Assembly (NCBI GenBank): GCA_009823505.1
Contig: VZQC01005555.1
Location: forward strand, 965,528-1,029,527
Direction: 5' to 3'
DNA from: Rhizomys pruinosus
Lineage: Eukaryota; Chordata; Mammalia; Rodentia; Spalacidae
DNA length: 64,000 bases
The stretch's first letter is position 1, and each line of letters opens with the position of its first letter. This document shows positions 11,597 to 22,444 of this stretch, piece by piece. A program made the position numbers and the translations under genes. The notes beneath the pieces are model-generated. The model saw only the letters and a list, made by a program, of their open reading frames with translations, ran no database searches and was not told where the DNA came from.

Positions 11597-11775
11597 CTTC
11601 ATTAAAGACAAGCTTCCCAGAGGGGTTGGATGTATAACAACCAATGTATTCCTGAATATCTGTGTGTTCATGATTGTTGATGCGCACACAGTGGTTGCCA
11701 GTAGCTGCGGCCAGCCACCGTATCAGACTTGTTTTACCAACTGGTGTCTCTCCTTGAATCAGGACTGGGTAAGTT
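11597..11775 (-). CDS. Mdn1: Mdn1 exon w22, AAA3 Walker A
   Basis: 179 bases: TYPVLIQGETPVGKTSLIRW, LAAATGNHCVRINNHEHTDI and QEYIGCYTSNPSGKLVFNE. The third P-loop GETPVGKTS is intact. Acceptor cttttacag, donor gtagtg. Confidence 0.95.
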
Positions 11776-11862
11776 CTGTAAAAGATGAGCCAATAAAGCA
11801 ATTTTTAAAAAAAGAATAGGCAATCAAGAGATAAACACAAAACTCAGAAATTGACAGTGGCG

Positions 11863-12082
11863 GGGCTGGAGAGATGGCTCAGTGGTTAGTGGTTAGGCGC
11901 GTGGAGGCCCCAGGTTTGATTCCCAGCACTCACATGGCAGCTAAGAACCATCTTTAAGCTGGGGGTGGTGGCGCACGCCTTTAATCCTAGCCCTCAGGAG
12001 GCAGAGGCAGGTGGATCTCTGAGTTCAAGGCCAGCTGGGGCTATAGGGAGACCCTTTCTCAAAAAAAAAAAAAAAAAGAAAA
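11863..12082 (+). mobile_element. Composite SINE: B2 head fused to B1 (copy 1)
   Basis: A B2 tRNA-like head (ggggctggagagatggctcag...cacatggcagctaagaaccatctttaa region) runs directly into a complete B1 (gctgggggtggtggcgcacg) and its A-tail. The B2 body after 'catcttt' is absent. The same join occurs in four other copies in this window. Confidence 0.85.
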
Positions 12083-12282
12083 AAGTACATCATTAATGTC
12101 AAAGAACACTTCTAGATACCTGAGTATTGAGAAGGTTCTATATAAAAAGTACTCTTCAAAAATTATCATGGAGAGTAATTCCAATCCCTGGCACTACTTT
12201 AATAAAAAGAGGAAGTGACTGTTACCTAATGAGCACAAAAAGTATGCATCAGCAAAATAAGGTAATTTTGTTAAAAAAAAAA

Positions 12283-12449
12283 AGTGTACGTGTGGATGTC
12301 TGTATGTATTGGCTATGAATGTGGAGATGTTCAGAGGCCAGAAGAGGGTATCAGATGCCATGGAGCTGGAGTTCCAGGGAGCCATGGGACCAAACCCAAC
12401 TTCCCTGGAAGAGCAAGCACTCTTAAACACTGAGCCATCCCTCAAAGCC
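12283..12449 (-). mobile_element. B2 SINE, old
   Basis: Reverse copy ending 'ctgagccatccctcaaagcc'; diverged and lacking the tail. Confidence 0.65.
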
Positions 12450-12640
12450 AAAAACCAAGTTTAAAGTTGGTCAAGAGTCTATATGCATTATCACTCTCAC
12501 CAAACAACCAGATAGACAGAAATACTGCTTTGCACAAGGAGAAAAACCACAGCCATGATGATTCAGTTAGCCAGTATGTGTCAAGGAAGGCTCCTGCTTG
12601 CAGAAGCTTTACAGCAGCAGGAATAAAAACCCACACATAC

Positions 12641-12792
12641 CCTGAAGAGACGACACGGACTATATCTCTGAGGTTGAGCTTAACAGAAGGTGTCAGAACA
12701 TATGTCTCATCTATGGTAGGCTCCTTGTCTCCCACTGAAATCCAGTAGCCTTCGACCTGGATAAGGCGGCCTCCTTTGGGTTCTGGAATAGG
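12641..12792 (-). CDS. Mdn1: Mdn1 exon w21, start of AAA3
   Basis: 152 bases: PIPEPKGGRLIQVEGYWISV, GDKEPTIDETYVLTPSVKLN and LRDIVRVVSSG. Acceptor attctttag, donor gtatgt. Conserved entry to AAA3. Confidence 0.94.
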
Positions 12793-13255
12793 CTAAAGAA
12801 TAGAAGACTTTGAAAAAAATGACCCTCATCTTATAACAACTTTGGCATCCCTTCAGAAAGAGGAGTAAAGTAAGGGAAAAAATTGTTATCAAGAACGCTG
12901 TCTTGTTCCAGGTGCTTTCAACATAAAACCCAGGAGCAAAATATGAACACAAAATTATTTCCAAGAATGAGAGCAAAATGTTATCACAATATTGGGTTTA
13001 TAACTGAATGAAGATTAGGCAGGTTTAGGGAAAAACTAGAGAATCAAATTTCTCACACATTGACGGATTCTGCTGTCTTATCACCACAATGCTCACTGAC
13101 TATTCTGATAAAAAATAAGTATCTACCATATTCCTTAAAATTGGGGTCAGGATTGTAATGGATGTAGTAATTCTGGAGGACAAAAAACTGACCCTTCCTA
13201 GGCATTAGTTTTATAAGTAACATGGTATGACCTACATACCAAGATAAAACAAAAG

Positions 13256-13386
13256 CTGGGCATGGTGGCACATGCCTTTAATCTACCAAGTAGAAGTAGG
13301 TGGATCTCTACAAGACGAGGCAAGCCAGCCTAGTATCAAGTTCCAGGCCAGCTGGGGCTATAGGAAGACCCTGTTTCAAAAAACAA
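13256..13386 (+). mobile_element. B1 SINE
   Basis: Starts agctgggcatggtggcacatg; lost the 'ccagcacttggg' segment. Confidence 0.75.
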
Positions 13387-13622
13387 AACCAGAAGTTGAA
13401 TCCAAAATAACTTCAAATCCTAATGAGCAAACAAGCCTCAAGTTAATAAAATAGGAGGCCAAACAGTTTCTCAGTTTCTTCCAGTCACATGCCATTTTGA
13501 AATATCCTATTTATCTTTAAATTCAAATGGGTGTTACTTATAACAGTATCCTAACTTCTTCCCCCCAAAGCCCAACAATTAGTTAGAAATTAAAAATGAT
13601 CTAAGATACAGGTAGGCTAAAA

Positions 13623-13890
13623 AAGGAAGCTGGGGCTGGGGAGACTATTTAACAGCTAAAGGCAAACACCCATACAACCTGGACAAGCTAATTTCCATCT
13701 CTGGAACCTGAGTAAAAATACAGTTACAGTGGTACACATCCAAAATCTAAGCATTCCATGTGATGGGGGTGCCAGCAGGAGAATCAATCGGAACCTCATG
13801 GCTAGCTAGTCTAACTACTCATTACAGCAAGAGAAACAAGAAAAATCCCAAATCCTGACTCAGCTCAGTGGAAAATGAGAACTGATCCCT
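13623..13890 (+). mobile_element. Degenerate B2-like SINE
   Basis: Weak match: ggggctggggagactatttaac head, then 'gaacctgag' and a tail of 'caaatcctgac'. Could be another tRNA-derived SINE. Confidence 0.35.
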
Positions 13891-14323
13891 GAAAGTACTC
13901 CTCTTATCTCCATATGCATGCATACTCACCCTCAATTAGTTGGTATTTGTTTTAAGGAAAGCTGCAGTTGAGGGTGCAGTGATCTTCAAATATGAAGTAC
14001 TTGCATATCATGTCTGAAGCTCTGAGCCTGATCCCCAAAAGCTCCCGCCACCAAAATGAAAGCCGCATACTATTACATAATAACCTTATGTAATAGCCTC
14101 ACTTACATGAAATATCACATTAGAATTTACCTCAAAAAAATATCAAGAGGCACACACTACAATCTGATTATATATATAGTTATACTTGGGCTAGATCAGG
14201 TTATCTATAGAATTTAAATCTCCAGATAAAATCAATGAAAATTTTCTTAAAAAATGTTTTTGCAACAGATTTCTATAGTTCTAATTCTTCAAACAGCTAA
14301 ACAGTCAAAAGTCAAAAGCATAC

Positions 14324-14434
14324 CTGTTTCAGCAGATTTTTGATATTGCCAGAGACAACATGTTGACAAATGAGCTTCTGAACTACTGGGTGAGATGCTC
14401 TGTCAAGCTGTGTTAAGAAACCCAAACAAAAGCC
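14324..14434 (-). CDS. Mdn1: Mdn1 exon w20, after AAA2
   Basis: 111 bases, 37 codons: GFCLGFLTQLDRASHPVVQK then LICQHVVSGNIKNLLKQ. Acceptor ttctctctag, donor gtatgc. Phase 0 to 0. It lies downstream of the w19 stop but is itself open. Confidence 0.92.
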
Positions 14435-14699
14435 CTAGAGAGAAAACACAAATATGGGTAATACAAACTGTCCTGCTATAATAACAGCCCAGCTTATTTC
14501 AGAGAAAAAAATTGATCTTTCTGGGGTGGGTGCTTCAAAGAACAACATTAAAGACATAGAGAAAAGGGCAGGGCAGCTGTGGTATGAAGTGCTATAGGTA
14601 AGTCTCACTTGGAAGCACTGGCAAATATGGTATACAGTTCCCCATTTCCTCCCATCTACCCAGCTCCTCAAACAATCATTAGAAAGATCTTATGTGGTG

Positions 14700-14865
14700 C
14701 CTGCTTTAAATGATAGCATGCAGGGGGCAGAGGCAGGCAGGTTTCTGAGTTCCAGGCCAGCTTGGTCTACACATCAAGTTCCAGGCTACCCAGAGCTACA
14801 CATAGTAAGACACTATCTACCAAAAAAACAAAAAAAACCCATCCCCAAAACAAACAAAAAAGGAC
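14700..14865 (+). mobile_element. B1-like SINE abutting exon w19 donor
   Basis: Shows ggcagaggcaggcaggtttc, 'cagcttggtctacac' and an A-rich tail (14820-14861). Its tail ends about five bases from the w19 exon edge, replacing the normal donor context. Confidence 0.7.
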
Positions 14866-15013
14866 CTCATAGAGTGAGCGCTGGATGTTGCTACATGGAT
14901 TGGATGCTGTAAATCACAAGGCCCTGCAGAGGGTCCGCAGGCTATAGTGAGGTCTGTGGCCAGTCCCATCCACCAATGTGGTCCCTGACTCTTTCCGCAA
15001 AGCAGTGTAGAAG
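14866..15013 (-). pseudogene. Mdn1: Mdn1 exon w19, in-frame stop and weak donor
   Basis: 148 bases: FYTALRKESGTTLVDGTGHR, PHYSLRTLCRAL, then TGA, then FTASNPCSNIQRSLYE. The family has Arg at the TGA, so CGA to TGA is the simplest change. A conserved Ala next to it is Thr. The acceptor tctttgtag is good. The donor is GAG|gtcctt, weak, because the A-tail of a B1-like element (14700-14865, read on the other strand) begins about five bases into the intron. This is the first clear lesion along the transcript. Confidence 0.9.
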
Positions 15014-15449
15014 CTACAAAGAGGATGAAGTTCAGGTAATTTATTAAACATAATATCAATTATTTTACTGTGGTTCCCATTTCGCTACAGAAGTTCCAAA
15101 GGCTATTTTTGTTTTTATAAAAAATGGTCAAGCTTACACACAATTTCCTAGAACATGCATTAAACATTTAACTCTTTACAAATCTATTTTCTATTTTTCA
15201 GGTAAGTTTATCGTTCAAAATAAAGTATCTTTGGGAAATCATAAAATGCAAGGTGCAATCCATTAAATAGTAAAAGGTTACAATGAAGGTAAATGAAAAA
15301 CTTGTGTCCCCTAAGTAGAGTAAAAAGGAAGAGAGTCTTCAAAAGAAATTCGGATTCTAAATGCAGTGCTCCTGAGCTGGCTCTAAACTTGAGGGACAAA
15401 TAAGTCCTAGTATACCACACAATAGCGATAAGTAAATACGGAGAAAAGT
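15014..15449. other. Mdn1 intron w18-w19, unique
   Basis: No exon or repeat recognised between the w19 acceptor and a B2. Confidence 0.5.
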
Positions 15450-15450
15450 A

Positions 15451-15662
15451 GCTAGAGAGATGACTCTGTGGTTACCACTGGCTGCTCTAGTAGAGGACCC
15501 AGGTTTGGTTCCCAGAAATCACATGGCACTAACAACCACACAGAACTCCAGTTGCAGGGGATCCAACACCCTCTTCTGGCCTCCATAGACACTGCATGCA
15601 TGTACATGGTACACTTACATATATGAAAGCAAAACATTCATATACATAAAATAAAAAATAAA
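15451..15662 (+). mobile_element. B2 SINE, old
   Basis: Head gctagagagatgactctgtgg, body with 'ctccagttgcaggggatcc'. About 15-20% diverged by eye. Confidence 0.75.
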
Positions 15663-15931
15663 AAGTACAATTCATGGTGATTTGAAAGAGAGTGGACATA
15701 GCTATCTTTGATTATTACAAACTCTTATAAAGAAGACACAATGACCACTGGTATATATTATCACTATTACACTTTTGAAGATGGAAGGTTGAAACATTTT
15801 AATTTCATGTTTTGAAGTATTGTGATGTATGTCAACCGCATGATCAAATGAAACAAATATGCACCACAGATAAAAACCTAAGTTCTTGCCCAAATGGAAT
15901 TTGGTTAGATACTTGAAGATAGTTGCTCTTG

Positions 15932-16062
15932 AGCCAGATACAGTGGTGCAATCCTTTAATTCCCAGCACTGGGGAGGCAGACAGGCAGATCTCTGTAAGA
16001 TGGAAGTCAGCCTGGTCTTCATAGGGAGGGAGACCCTGTCTCAAAAAAAGACAGGAGGAAAA
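15932..16062 (+). mobile_element. B1 SINE
   Basis: Diverged head (gccagatacagtggtgcaatc), clear gaggcagacaggcagatctc middle, A-tail. Confidence 0.75.
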
Positions 16063-16236
16063 AAAAGATGGTAATTCTTTAAATAAATGCCTCTGTGAGC
16101 AACACATTTAAATAGGACTCCAGCTCTCTATTTTGTAACACCGCACTCACTTTTATGGCTTTTCCTTAATTATTACAATTTCTTCATTTAATAGTTGTCT
16201 TCACCTATGAAAAGCTCCTTAAAAAGTTTTCATTTT

Positions 16237-16363
16237 CTTTCTTTGTTTTTTGTTTTGAGCCACATCCACTTCATAGCTCAGTCTGGCCTTGAATTCTGGG
16301 CAATCCTCCTGCTTCAGATTCCCAATGGTTGGGATTACAGGCATGTGCCACTAGGCCTGGCTC
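16237..16363 (-). mobile_element. B1 SINE, old
   Basis: Reverse orientation; ends 'ggcatgtgccactaggcctggct'. Confidence 0.7.
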
Positions 16364-16448
16364 TGAATTTTTCACATTTTCAATATTTCCTTAGTACTGA
16401 GAAACACTAAAATGATAACAAATACTCATGCAAAAAGAACAGAGACAA

Positions 16449-16612
16449 TAGCTGGGCATGGTGGCTCATATCTTTAATCCCAGCACTTGGGAAGTTGATG
16501 CAAGCAGATTTCTGTGAAATTGAGGCTAGCCTGGTCTACATATCATGTTCCAGGCCAGTCAGGGACATACAGTGAGGCAATGTCTTAAAAAAAAAACAAA
16601 AAACAAAAACAA
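16449..16612 (+). mobile_element. B1 SINE
   Basis: Starts agctgggcatggtggctcat, ends in an A/C-rich tail. Confidence 0.8.
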
Positions 16613-16628
16613 AAAGAAAACGATAATC

Positions 16629-16768
16629 ACACGCCTTTAATCCTAGCACTTGGGAGGCAGAGGTAGGTGGATCTTTGTGAGTTCAAGGCCAGCCTGGTCT
16701 ACAGAGTGAATTCCAGGACAGCTGGGGCTACAGGGAGACCCTGTCTCAAAAAGAAAAAAAAAAAAAAG
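16629..16768 (+). mobile_element. B1 SINE, 5'-truncated
   Basis: Lacks the first ~15 bases; otherwise near consensus and immediately follows another B1. Confidence 0.85.
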
Positions 16769-17449
16769 TAAGAATAGGGACACAGTTCAGTGGCACAAGG
16801 CCCTGAGTCTGATACCTAGTAGCAATAAATGGTTAAAAAAATATATACACAACAAAATGCAAAGAAATATCTAATATTGTCTATTTCCATCCCTTTCCAT
16901 ACTGTATTTCCTTCAGGAAGAAAGTGAATCATTTAGAATAACAAAATTAGCTTCTAGCTTCCTGAGTCAATATGGTTGTCCTATATGGCCTGTAAAATAC
17001 TGGAAAGACTACAAGGAAACCTTGTCAAAAAAAGGGAGAGACTCAAAGTACCCAGCCACACTACCATTCTAATTTACTTGTGCAAGTCTCTGTTAATTAT
17101 AACCCTAAGACAATCTGCTATATCAAACTTACTCTTAGCTTCTACCTTGCACGTACAAATTCTTAGTAAAAAACAGTAAAAGAAAAAATCAAAAGACAAG
17201 CCATTTGTTATCCAGGGTTTCAAATGCCAAGCTAAGAACAGAGCATAGCACCTAACTATTTATGTTATTTTCATAGGAGGAAGTAGCTTCTTTAAGAAAA
17301 CACTGAAAATTCACATTCCAGTTTTAAAGCATAAAAGTCCACACTTTTAGTTATGAAGTAAAAAATGAAAATGAATGTATGTGTCTGCATGGAATGGGTT
17401 TTTATGTTTAGAATAAGAATGTTATCAAGGCAAGTGAAAGAGAACCTGC

Positions 17450-17563
17450 TTTATGATTCCCTGCACAGTGTTCTTGTTCATACTCAATCCTTTGAGATAA
17501 TCCACAATAAGAATTTGTAAGTCTTCTTTACTTTCCAATTCTTCTACATAAAGTTCTGTGAAC
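17450..17563 (-). CDS. Mdn1: Mdn1 exon w18, AAA2 lid; GC donor
   Basis: 114 bases: FTELYVEELESKEDLQILIV then DYLKGLSMNKNTVQGII plus two bases of an Asn codon that w19 would complete. Acceptor tcttctcatag. At the boundary required for frame with w19 the intron starts GC (ATAAA|gcaggt). A GT lies four bases further on (CAG|gttctc, exon end 17446). Either this is a rare GC-AG intron or the original donor has mutated. Confidence 0.88.
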
Positions 17564-18214
17564 CTATGAGAAGATTATTAAATGATGACTTTTAAGGAAA
17601 TTAAAAGACCTAGGTTGACAACAGAAAAATATACTAAATTACATAAGCTCATTTTCAACTGTGTCTAATTGAAAACCTTTTACTTGAGCTAAAAATTGAC
17701 CATAATGAAATAAAAAAAAAATATCCAATATTTCTTTTCTCTTCAGGTGTGTGTGGTATCCATGCATGTGTGTATTCATGCTCATAAGTGAGTGTGTACA
17801 TTATGAGGAAGCCAGAGGCTGACAATGGTAAATGACTTTCCACCTTATATACATATATTGAAGCAAGGCCTCTCCAACTGAAGCCAGTGTTCATTAATTC
17901 ATCTATTCTAGTTGTCCAGCATTCAGCAGGTAATGCCCAGGCTCCAGCTTCCAAGGGCTAGAATTACCAGAGGTCTGCTGTGCCCACCTCTCCCCATGTA
18001 GCATTTATGTGGGTTTTGGGGATCTGAACTCTGGTCCTCATGCTTATGAGGCTGGCATTTTAACCAATGAGCCAACTCCTTATCTCCATTATTACTTTCT
18101 GTATAATCCTTTTACAAAGGAAAAGTTATAAAACAAGGGCATATTTATTATCATTTTCAGAAGCTGTTATCATAATTAAGTGTAGCAAAAAGTATGTCCA
18201 ATAAATAAGGCCCA

Positions 18215-18425
18215 GGGGCTGGAGAAATGGATTAGTCATTAAAGAGTGTACTGATCTTTTAAAAGACGACCCAAGTTTGGTTCCCAACACCCATGTTGTA
18301 TGGGTCACAACTGCCTAAACTCTAGTGCCAAAGAATCTGTCAACCTCTTGTGGACAGGCACCTGCACTCAAATGCACATATTTGTGCAAATATACATAGA
18401 ATTTAAGAAAATGTGTTTTTTTTTA
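18215..18425 (+). mobile_element. B2 SINE, old
   Basis: Head ggggctggagaaatggattag; body diverged. Confidence 0.75.
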
Positions 18426-18560
18426 AATAAGCCATTCAAATCAAGGCTAAAATGATGAAACAAAAGAAAATTTATTCTTTTTATAAAACATCTAAAATTC
18501 ATCTGTTTTATTACTTTTATAATGGAGACAGAAGTAAATCTTTTTAAAATGGCATTTATT

Positions 18561-18795
18561 GGGACTGGAGAGATGGCCTAGTGGTTAAGAGCGCCGACTG
18601 CTCTTACAGAGGACCTGAGTTCAATCCTCAGCACCCACATGGAGACTGAGAACTGTCTTTAACTCCAGTTCCAGGGGAATCTGACACCCTCTTCTGACCT
18701 CCGTGGCACTGCACAACACAGCTGCACAAACCTACATGCAGACAGTACATTCATACACATACAAGAATAAAAAAAAAATCCTGATAACTTATAAA
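18561..18795 (+). mobile_element. B2 SINE
   Basis: Complete copy without the internal duplication ('tctttaactccagttcc'). Target-site duplication aaaatggcatttatt at 18546-18560 and about 18796-18810. Confidence 0.9.
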
Positions 18796-18799
18796 AAAT

Positions 18800-18985
18800 G
18801 GCATTTATTAGTTCTGTATATGTGTGCATCGTATGTGGACAAGTATGTTAATACTGCTTGTGTAGAGGTCAAATAACCTAGAGGGCAAGTTTTCTCCTTC
18901 CACCATCAGGGTTCCAGGAATGGAACTCAGGTTACCGGGTTAGCAGTTTGCACATTTACTGTCTGAGATAGCTTACTTGCCACTA
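18800..18985 (-). mobile_element. Old B2-like SINE
   Basis: Reverse copy, weak: 'ttctgtatatgtgtgcatcg' tail side and 'gagatagcttacttgcc' head side. Confidence 0.4.
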
Positions 18986-19127
18986 AAAGACTTAGTAACT
19001 ATTTTCAAACTTGAAATGACACAAAGATTACTAATAATAAATCTCATTTTTTCTAAATATTGCACATATAAAATACTGAATACTTTAGTCCCATGTTCCC
19101 AAAATGCACTTAAGAATATTATACACA

Positions 19128-19266
19128 GCCGGGCGTGGTGGCACATGCCTTTAATCCTAGCACTTGGGAGGCAGAGGCAGCCTGGTCTACAGAGTGAGTT
19201 CCAGGACAGCTGGGGCTACAGGGAGACCCTGTCTCGAAAAGACCAAAACAAACAAACAAACAAAAA
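19128..19266 (+). mobile_element. B1 SINE, recent
   Basis: Near-consensus (agccgggcgtggtggcacat) with a caaa tail, but lacks the 'gcggatctctgtgagttcaagg' segment. Target-site duplication agaatattatacac on both sides. Confidence 0.88.
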
Positions 19267-19518
19267 AGAATATTATACACAGAATATGAAATTTCTTTAA
19301 TGGCTAAGAGCAAGTACAGAATTTTTTGTGTCTATTAAGGCCCATGGGCTTTTAAGTATTACACTAATCATCAATGAAAGGTTGGAGACACAGCCCTGGG
19401 TTCAGTCCTATGTACTAACAAAAATAAGAGAAGGATTCTCTAGTGTTCTAGACTTTCTTTTATCGAGGAATGTATGAAATGATGAAACTAAGATTTCTCC
19501 ATCAGAGATGAAGAATTT

Positions 19519-19758
19519 TCTTTTCTTTTTTTTTCTTTTTGTATGTATATGAATGCACTGTCTGCAAGTAGGTTTGTGCACCCGTGTTGTGCAATGCCGT
19601 GGAGGTCAGAAGAGGGTCTCGGATTCCCCTGGAACTGGAGTTCTCCTGGAATTGGAGTTACAGACGGTTCTTAGCCACCATGTGGGTGCTGGGGATTGAA
19701 CCCGGGTTCTCTGCAAGAGCATTTGGTGCTCCTAACCACTAGGCTATCTCTCCAGCCC
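19519..19758 (-). mobile_element. B2 SINE, young subfamily
   Basis: Complete reverse copy with internal duplication; flanks agatgaagaattttc and agacaaagaattttc are a target-site duplication with two differences. Confidence 0.88.
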
Positions 19759-19850
19759 TGAGACAAAGAATTTTCAATCATTCTTTTGAAATCTGGGTAT
19801 GCTGATATTTATTACCAACCAATAAAAGAAGATAACACGAAAATCATCAC

Positions 19851-19947
19851 CTGTTTCGTATTCCTGGAGGGAGATTTCTTTTGCCCACATCAGTAGCTGG
19901 ATTCATGCATGCAAATAAACGGAAGTCAGGATGACGAACCAATGGTT
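19851..19947 (-). CDS. Mdn1: Mdn1 exon w17, AAA2 sensor and Arg finger
   Basis: 97 bases: EPLVRHPDFRLFACMNPATD then VGKRNLPPGIRNR. It is essentially identical to other mammals, including the sensor-1 strand (FACMNP) and the IRNRF Arg-finger motif completed by w18. Acceptor ctcttaacag, donor gtgatg. Confidence 0.95.
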
Positions 19948-20756
19948 CTGTTAAGAGAAAAATAAAAAAAACTTCAACAACTTGTAACAATTAAGGGACA
20001 GGATCCTAAGGAAAGACATTTAAATCCACCAGCCCCCAGGTACACTGGTGCTAGCTATTTTACTCATCTTTTCCTATTCTGAGACCACAGAAATCACTTA
20101 AAAGTTAAGTACATGCTTCAATTCCAGTCTTTTAAAACAATAGGTTTGTTACCTTTCAAATATCTTTAATTACACACTGACCCATGTGTGTATTTATGGT
20201 GTTAGTAAGCCACATTGGTTATACCTGAATAAACCAGCCTGAATCTTTGAGTAGACCCAAACTCAGAAAGCACCTGTTCCTCCATGTATCCTAGAACTGT
20301 ACTTGTGATATGGGTCTCATCCATCTTTTATTCAAAACCATTTCTCTAGCATCGGTTGAGGACTACATCCTTAGATTCATCCACTAGTATCAGATGATAC
20401 TGCCTTCTGAGCCCTGTGGCCGTCAGAAGGGCAGCAGCAGAATCTTAAAGGATTATACAGAACTGAAAAAAGATCCAGGGGCTTGTGTGGTTTATTTTCT
20501 TTCTCTATCCACACATAAGCAATAAAGATACAGAGAGCTCTGCTTTTATACTCATACTCTATAATTAGAGTCACAGCTGAATATCTAGAGAACAATGAAT
20601 AATAATATAGTGCCAGAACAAAGTGTCTCCTGAGAAACTAGAGGAGTACTAGCATTCTGAAGATAATTCCTCAACAAGCATTTTTGCATAAACTCTCATG
20701 AGACAAGACTGTCCAGGCATACATGCTCAAGGTTACAGCTTAATCTACCAAACCTT

Positions 20757-20974
20757 TTTTTTTTTTTTTGAGACAGGGTCATTGTAGACCAGGCTGTCCT
20801 TGAACTCATAGAGATCTGCCTGCCTCTGCCTCCTGAATGCTAGGATTAAAGGCGTGCTCCACCATGCCCTGCTTAAAGATTATTCTTAGCCGCCATGTGA
20901 GTGCTGGAAAATCAAACCCGGGTCCTCTGCAAGAGCAGTTGGTGCTCTTAAACGCTGAGCCATCTATCCAGCCC
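20757..20974 (-). mobile_element. Composite SINE: B2 head fused to B1 (copy 2)
   Basis: Read on the minus strand: B2 head, then ctaagaataatctttaag joined to cagggcatggtggagcacg (B1), then poly-A. Same breakpoint as copy 1. Confidence 0.82.
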
Positions 20975-21144
20975 TTAGCAAACATATTTTTAAAGTCATA
21001 GGAATACTATTTCATACTCCCTACAGACCCCTATACCTAAAATATCTCATACACACATTGGCAAACATTCTTCTCAATTCTCACTGGTTCTAATGATGTA
21101 CACAGCTTGTCTACTTCCAATCTGTCACTTTCTGCTTCCTGCTC

Positions 21145-21145
<1 letters not shown>

Positions 21146-21177
<32 letters not shown>
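21146..21177. repeat. (TG)n microsatellite
   Basis: About 15 uninterrupted TG units. Confidence 0.95.
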
Positions 21178-21179
<2 letters not shown>

Positions 21180-21187
21180 CATGTGAT

Positions 21188-21317
21188 GTGGTCTTTTTGA
21201 GACAGGGTCTCCCTGTAGCTCACTCTGCAGACCAGGCTGGCCTTGAACTCAAGAGAACTGCCTAAATCTGCCTCCCGAGTGCTGGGATTAAAGACATGTG
21301 CCACCACACTTGGCCTC
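21188..21317 (-). mobile_element. B1 SINE
   Basis: Reverse copy, tttttgagacagggtctccc to gccaccacacttggcc. Confidence 0.85.
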
Positions 21318-21420
21318 CTTGCTGTTTTATCACAGCAATAGAAAAGACCCATAAAATCTAATTTAAAAAATATCTCACTCTTAACAGGCTAAAAGACTTA
21401 GAGGCTAAGTCATACCCCAA

Positions 21421-21610
21421 GGGGATCCAATGCTAGCTACCTGTGTCTCCTCGATCAAGGGGATCCAATGCTAGCTACCTGTGTCTCCTCGATCAAGGGG
21501 GTCAAATGCTAGCTACCTGTGTCTCCTCGATCAAGGGGATCCAATGCTAGCTACCTGTATCTCCTCGATCAAGGGGGTCAAATGCTAGCTACCTGCGTCT
21601 CCCCGATCAA
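21421..21610. repeat. 38-base minisatellite x5 built from the w16 exon/donor boundary
   Basis: Five exact-length 38-base units start at 21421, 21459, 21497, 21535 and 21573. On the gene strand each holds the last bases of w16 (gatcgaggagacacag) followed by gtagctagcat. The unit nearest the exon is the authentic donor. Units differ by one to four bases. Confidence 0.95.
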
Positions 21611-21737
21611 GCAACACCAAAGAGCCAGAAGATCCTTCGAGCAAACCACTCAGACATTCCAGTGTTTCAGGAGCAGCCAGATTAATCTCATCCAACAAGA
21701 TCCATTCTCCTTTCTTTATAGCCTGAGCTAATGTACC
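21593..21737 (-). CDS. Mdn1: Mdn1 exon w16, AAA2 Walker B; donor inside a minisatellite
   Basis: 145 bases: GTLAQAIKKGEWILLDEINL, then AAPETLECLSGLLEGSSGSL and VLLDRGDA. It holds the AAA2 Walker B (LLDEINLA). Acceptor tatcttctag, donor CAG|gtagct at 21592. The last 18 exon bases and first 20 intron bases form a 38-base unit repeated five times (21421-21610). Using any distal donor would meet an in-frame TAG within six bases of the authentic junction. Confidence 0.94.
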
Positions 21738-22444
21738 CTAGAAGATAAAATATTAAAATTACATTTCAAATAAAGGTATATGTACCAACAACAGTTATAC
21801 CAGTAAGGTTAGAAATGGAAGCAAAGGCAAATTTCTCCTGTTTGATATTTAAGTGACAAATGACTCTCAGGTGAGCCTGCAGCATTAAAGCCAAATAAAC
21901 TCCATAAACATGCAAACTGGTTAAAAGTATCTTTAAGACTACAATGTACCAAGGACTGACAAATTTCCAAATTTCAAATGTGCAGTAGTTGTAATAAACA
22001 GCTTATCACAATGTATATCAAAGAATATCAAGATGAATTCCCCCAGCTGTCATATTCATCAATACGGTACTTCTCAATAGTAAACAGGGGAGATGATCAT
22101 GTACTGGAATCTAAACCAGTCACTAACTGTATCACCCAATCTCTCACATACTGACCTTCACACATATAAGTAGCTGAGCTGTGGGGCTTAGTCTCATGCT
22201 CAAGATTTTCTAATCAGAATGCATTCCACCTAACGCATATACAACTGTAGAATAACACTATCCTCAAATACACCTTGAAAAATATTTTGTTTGCCCATCA
22301 AAGCCTTAAACACCATAAAGGGCATTTCTCACAATCTGAGTTTTTCATTAAAAAGCAGGCACAACAGAGAATACAAAATAATAACCTCCAGATTTCACTC
22401 TGTATCAAATCAGTACCCATTAACTCACATAACTAACAAAATAC
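21738..22444. other. Mdn1 intron w15-w16, unique
   Basis: AT-rich intron without a recognised repeat or exon. Confidence 0.55.
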
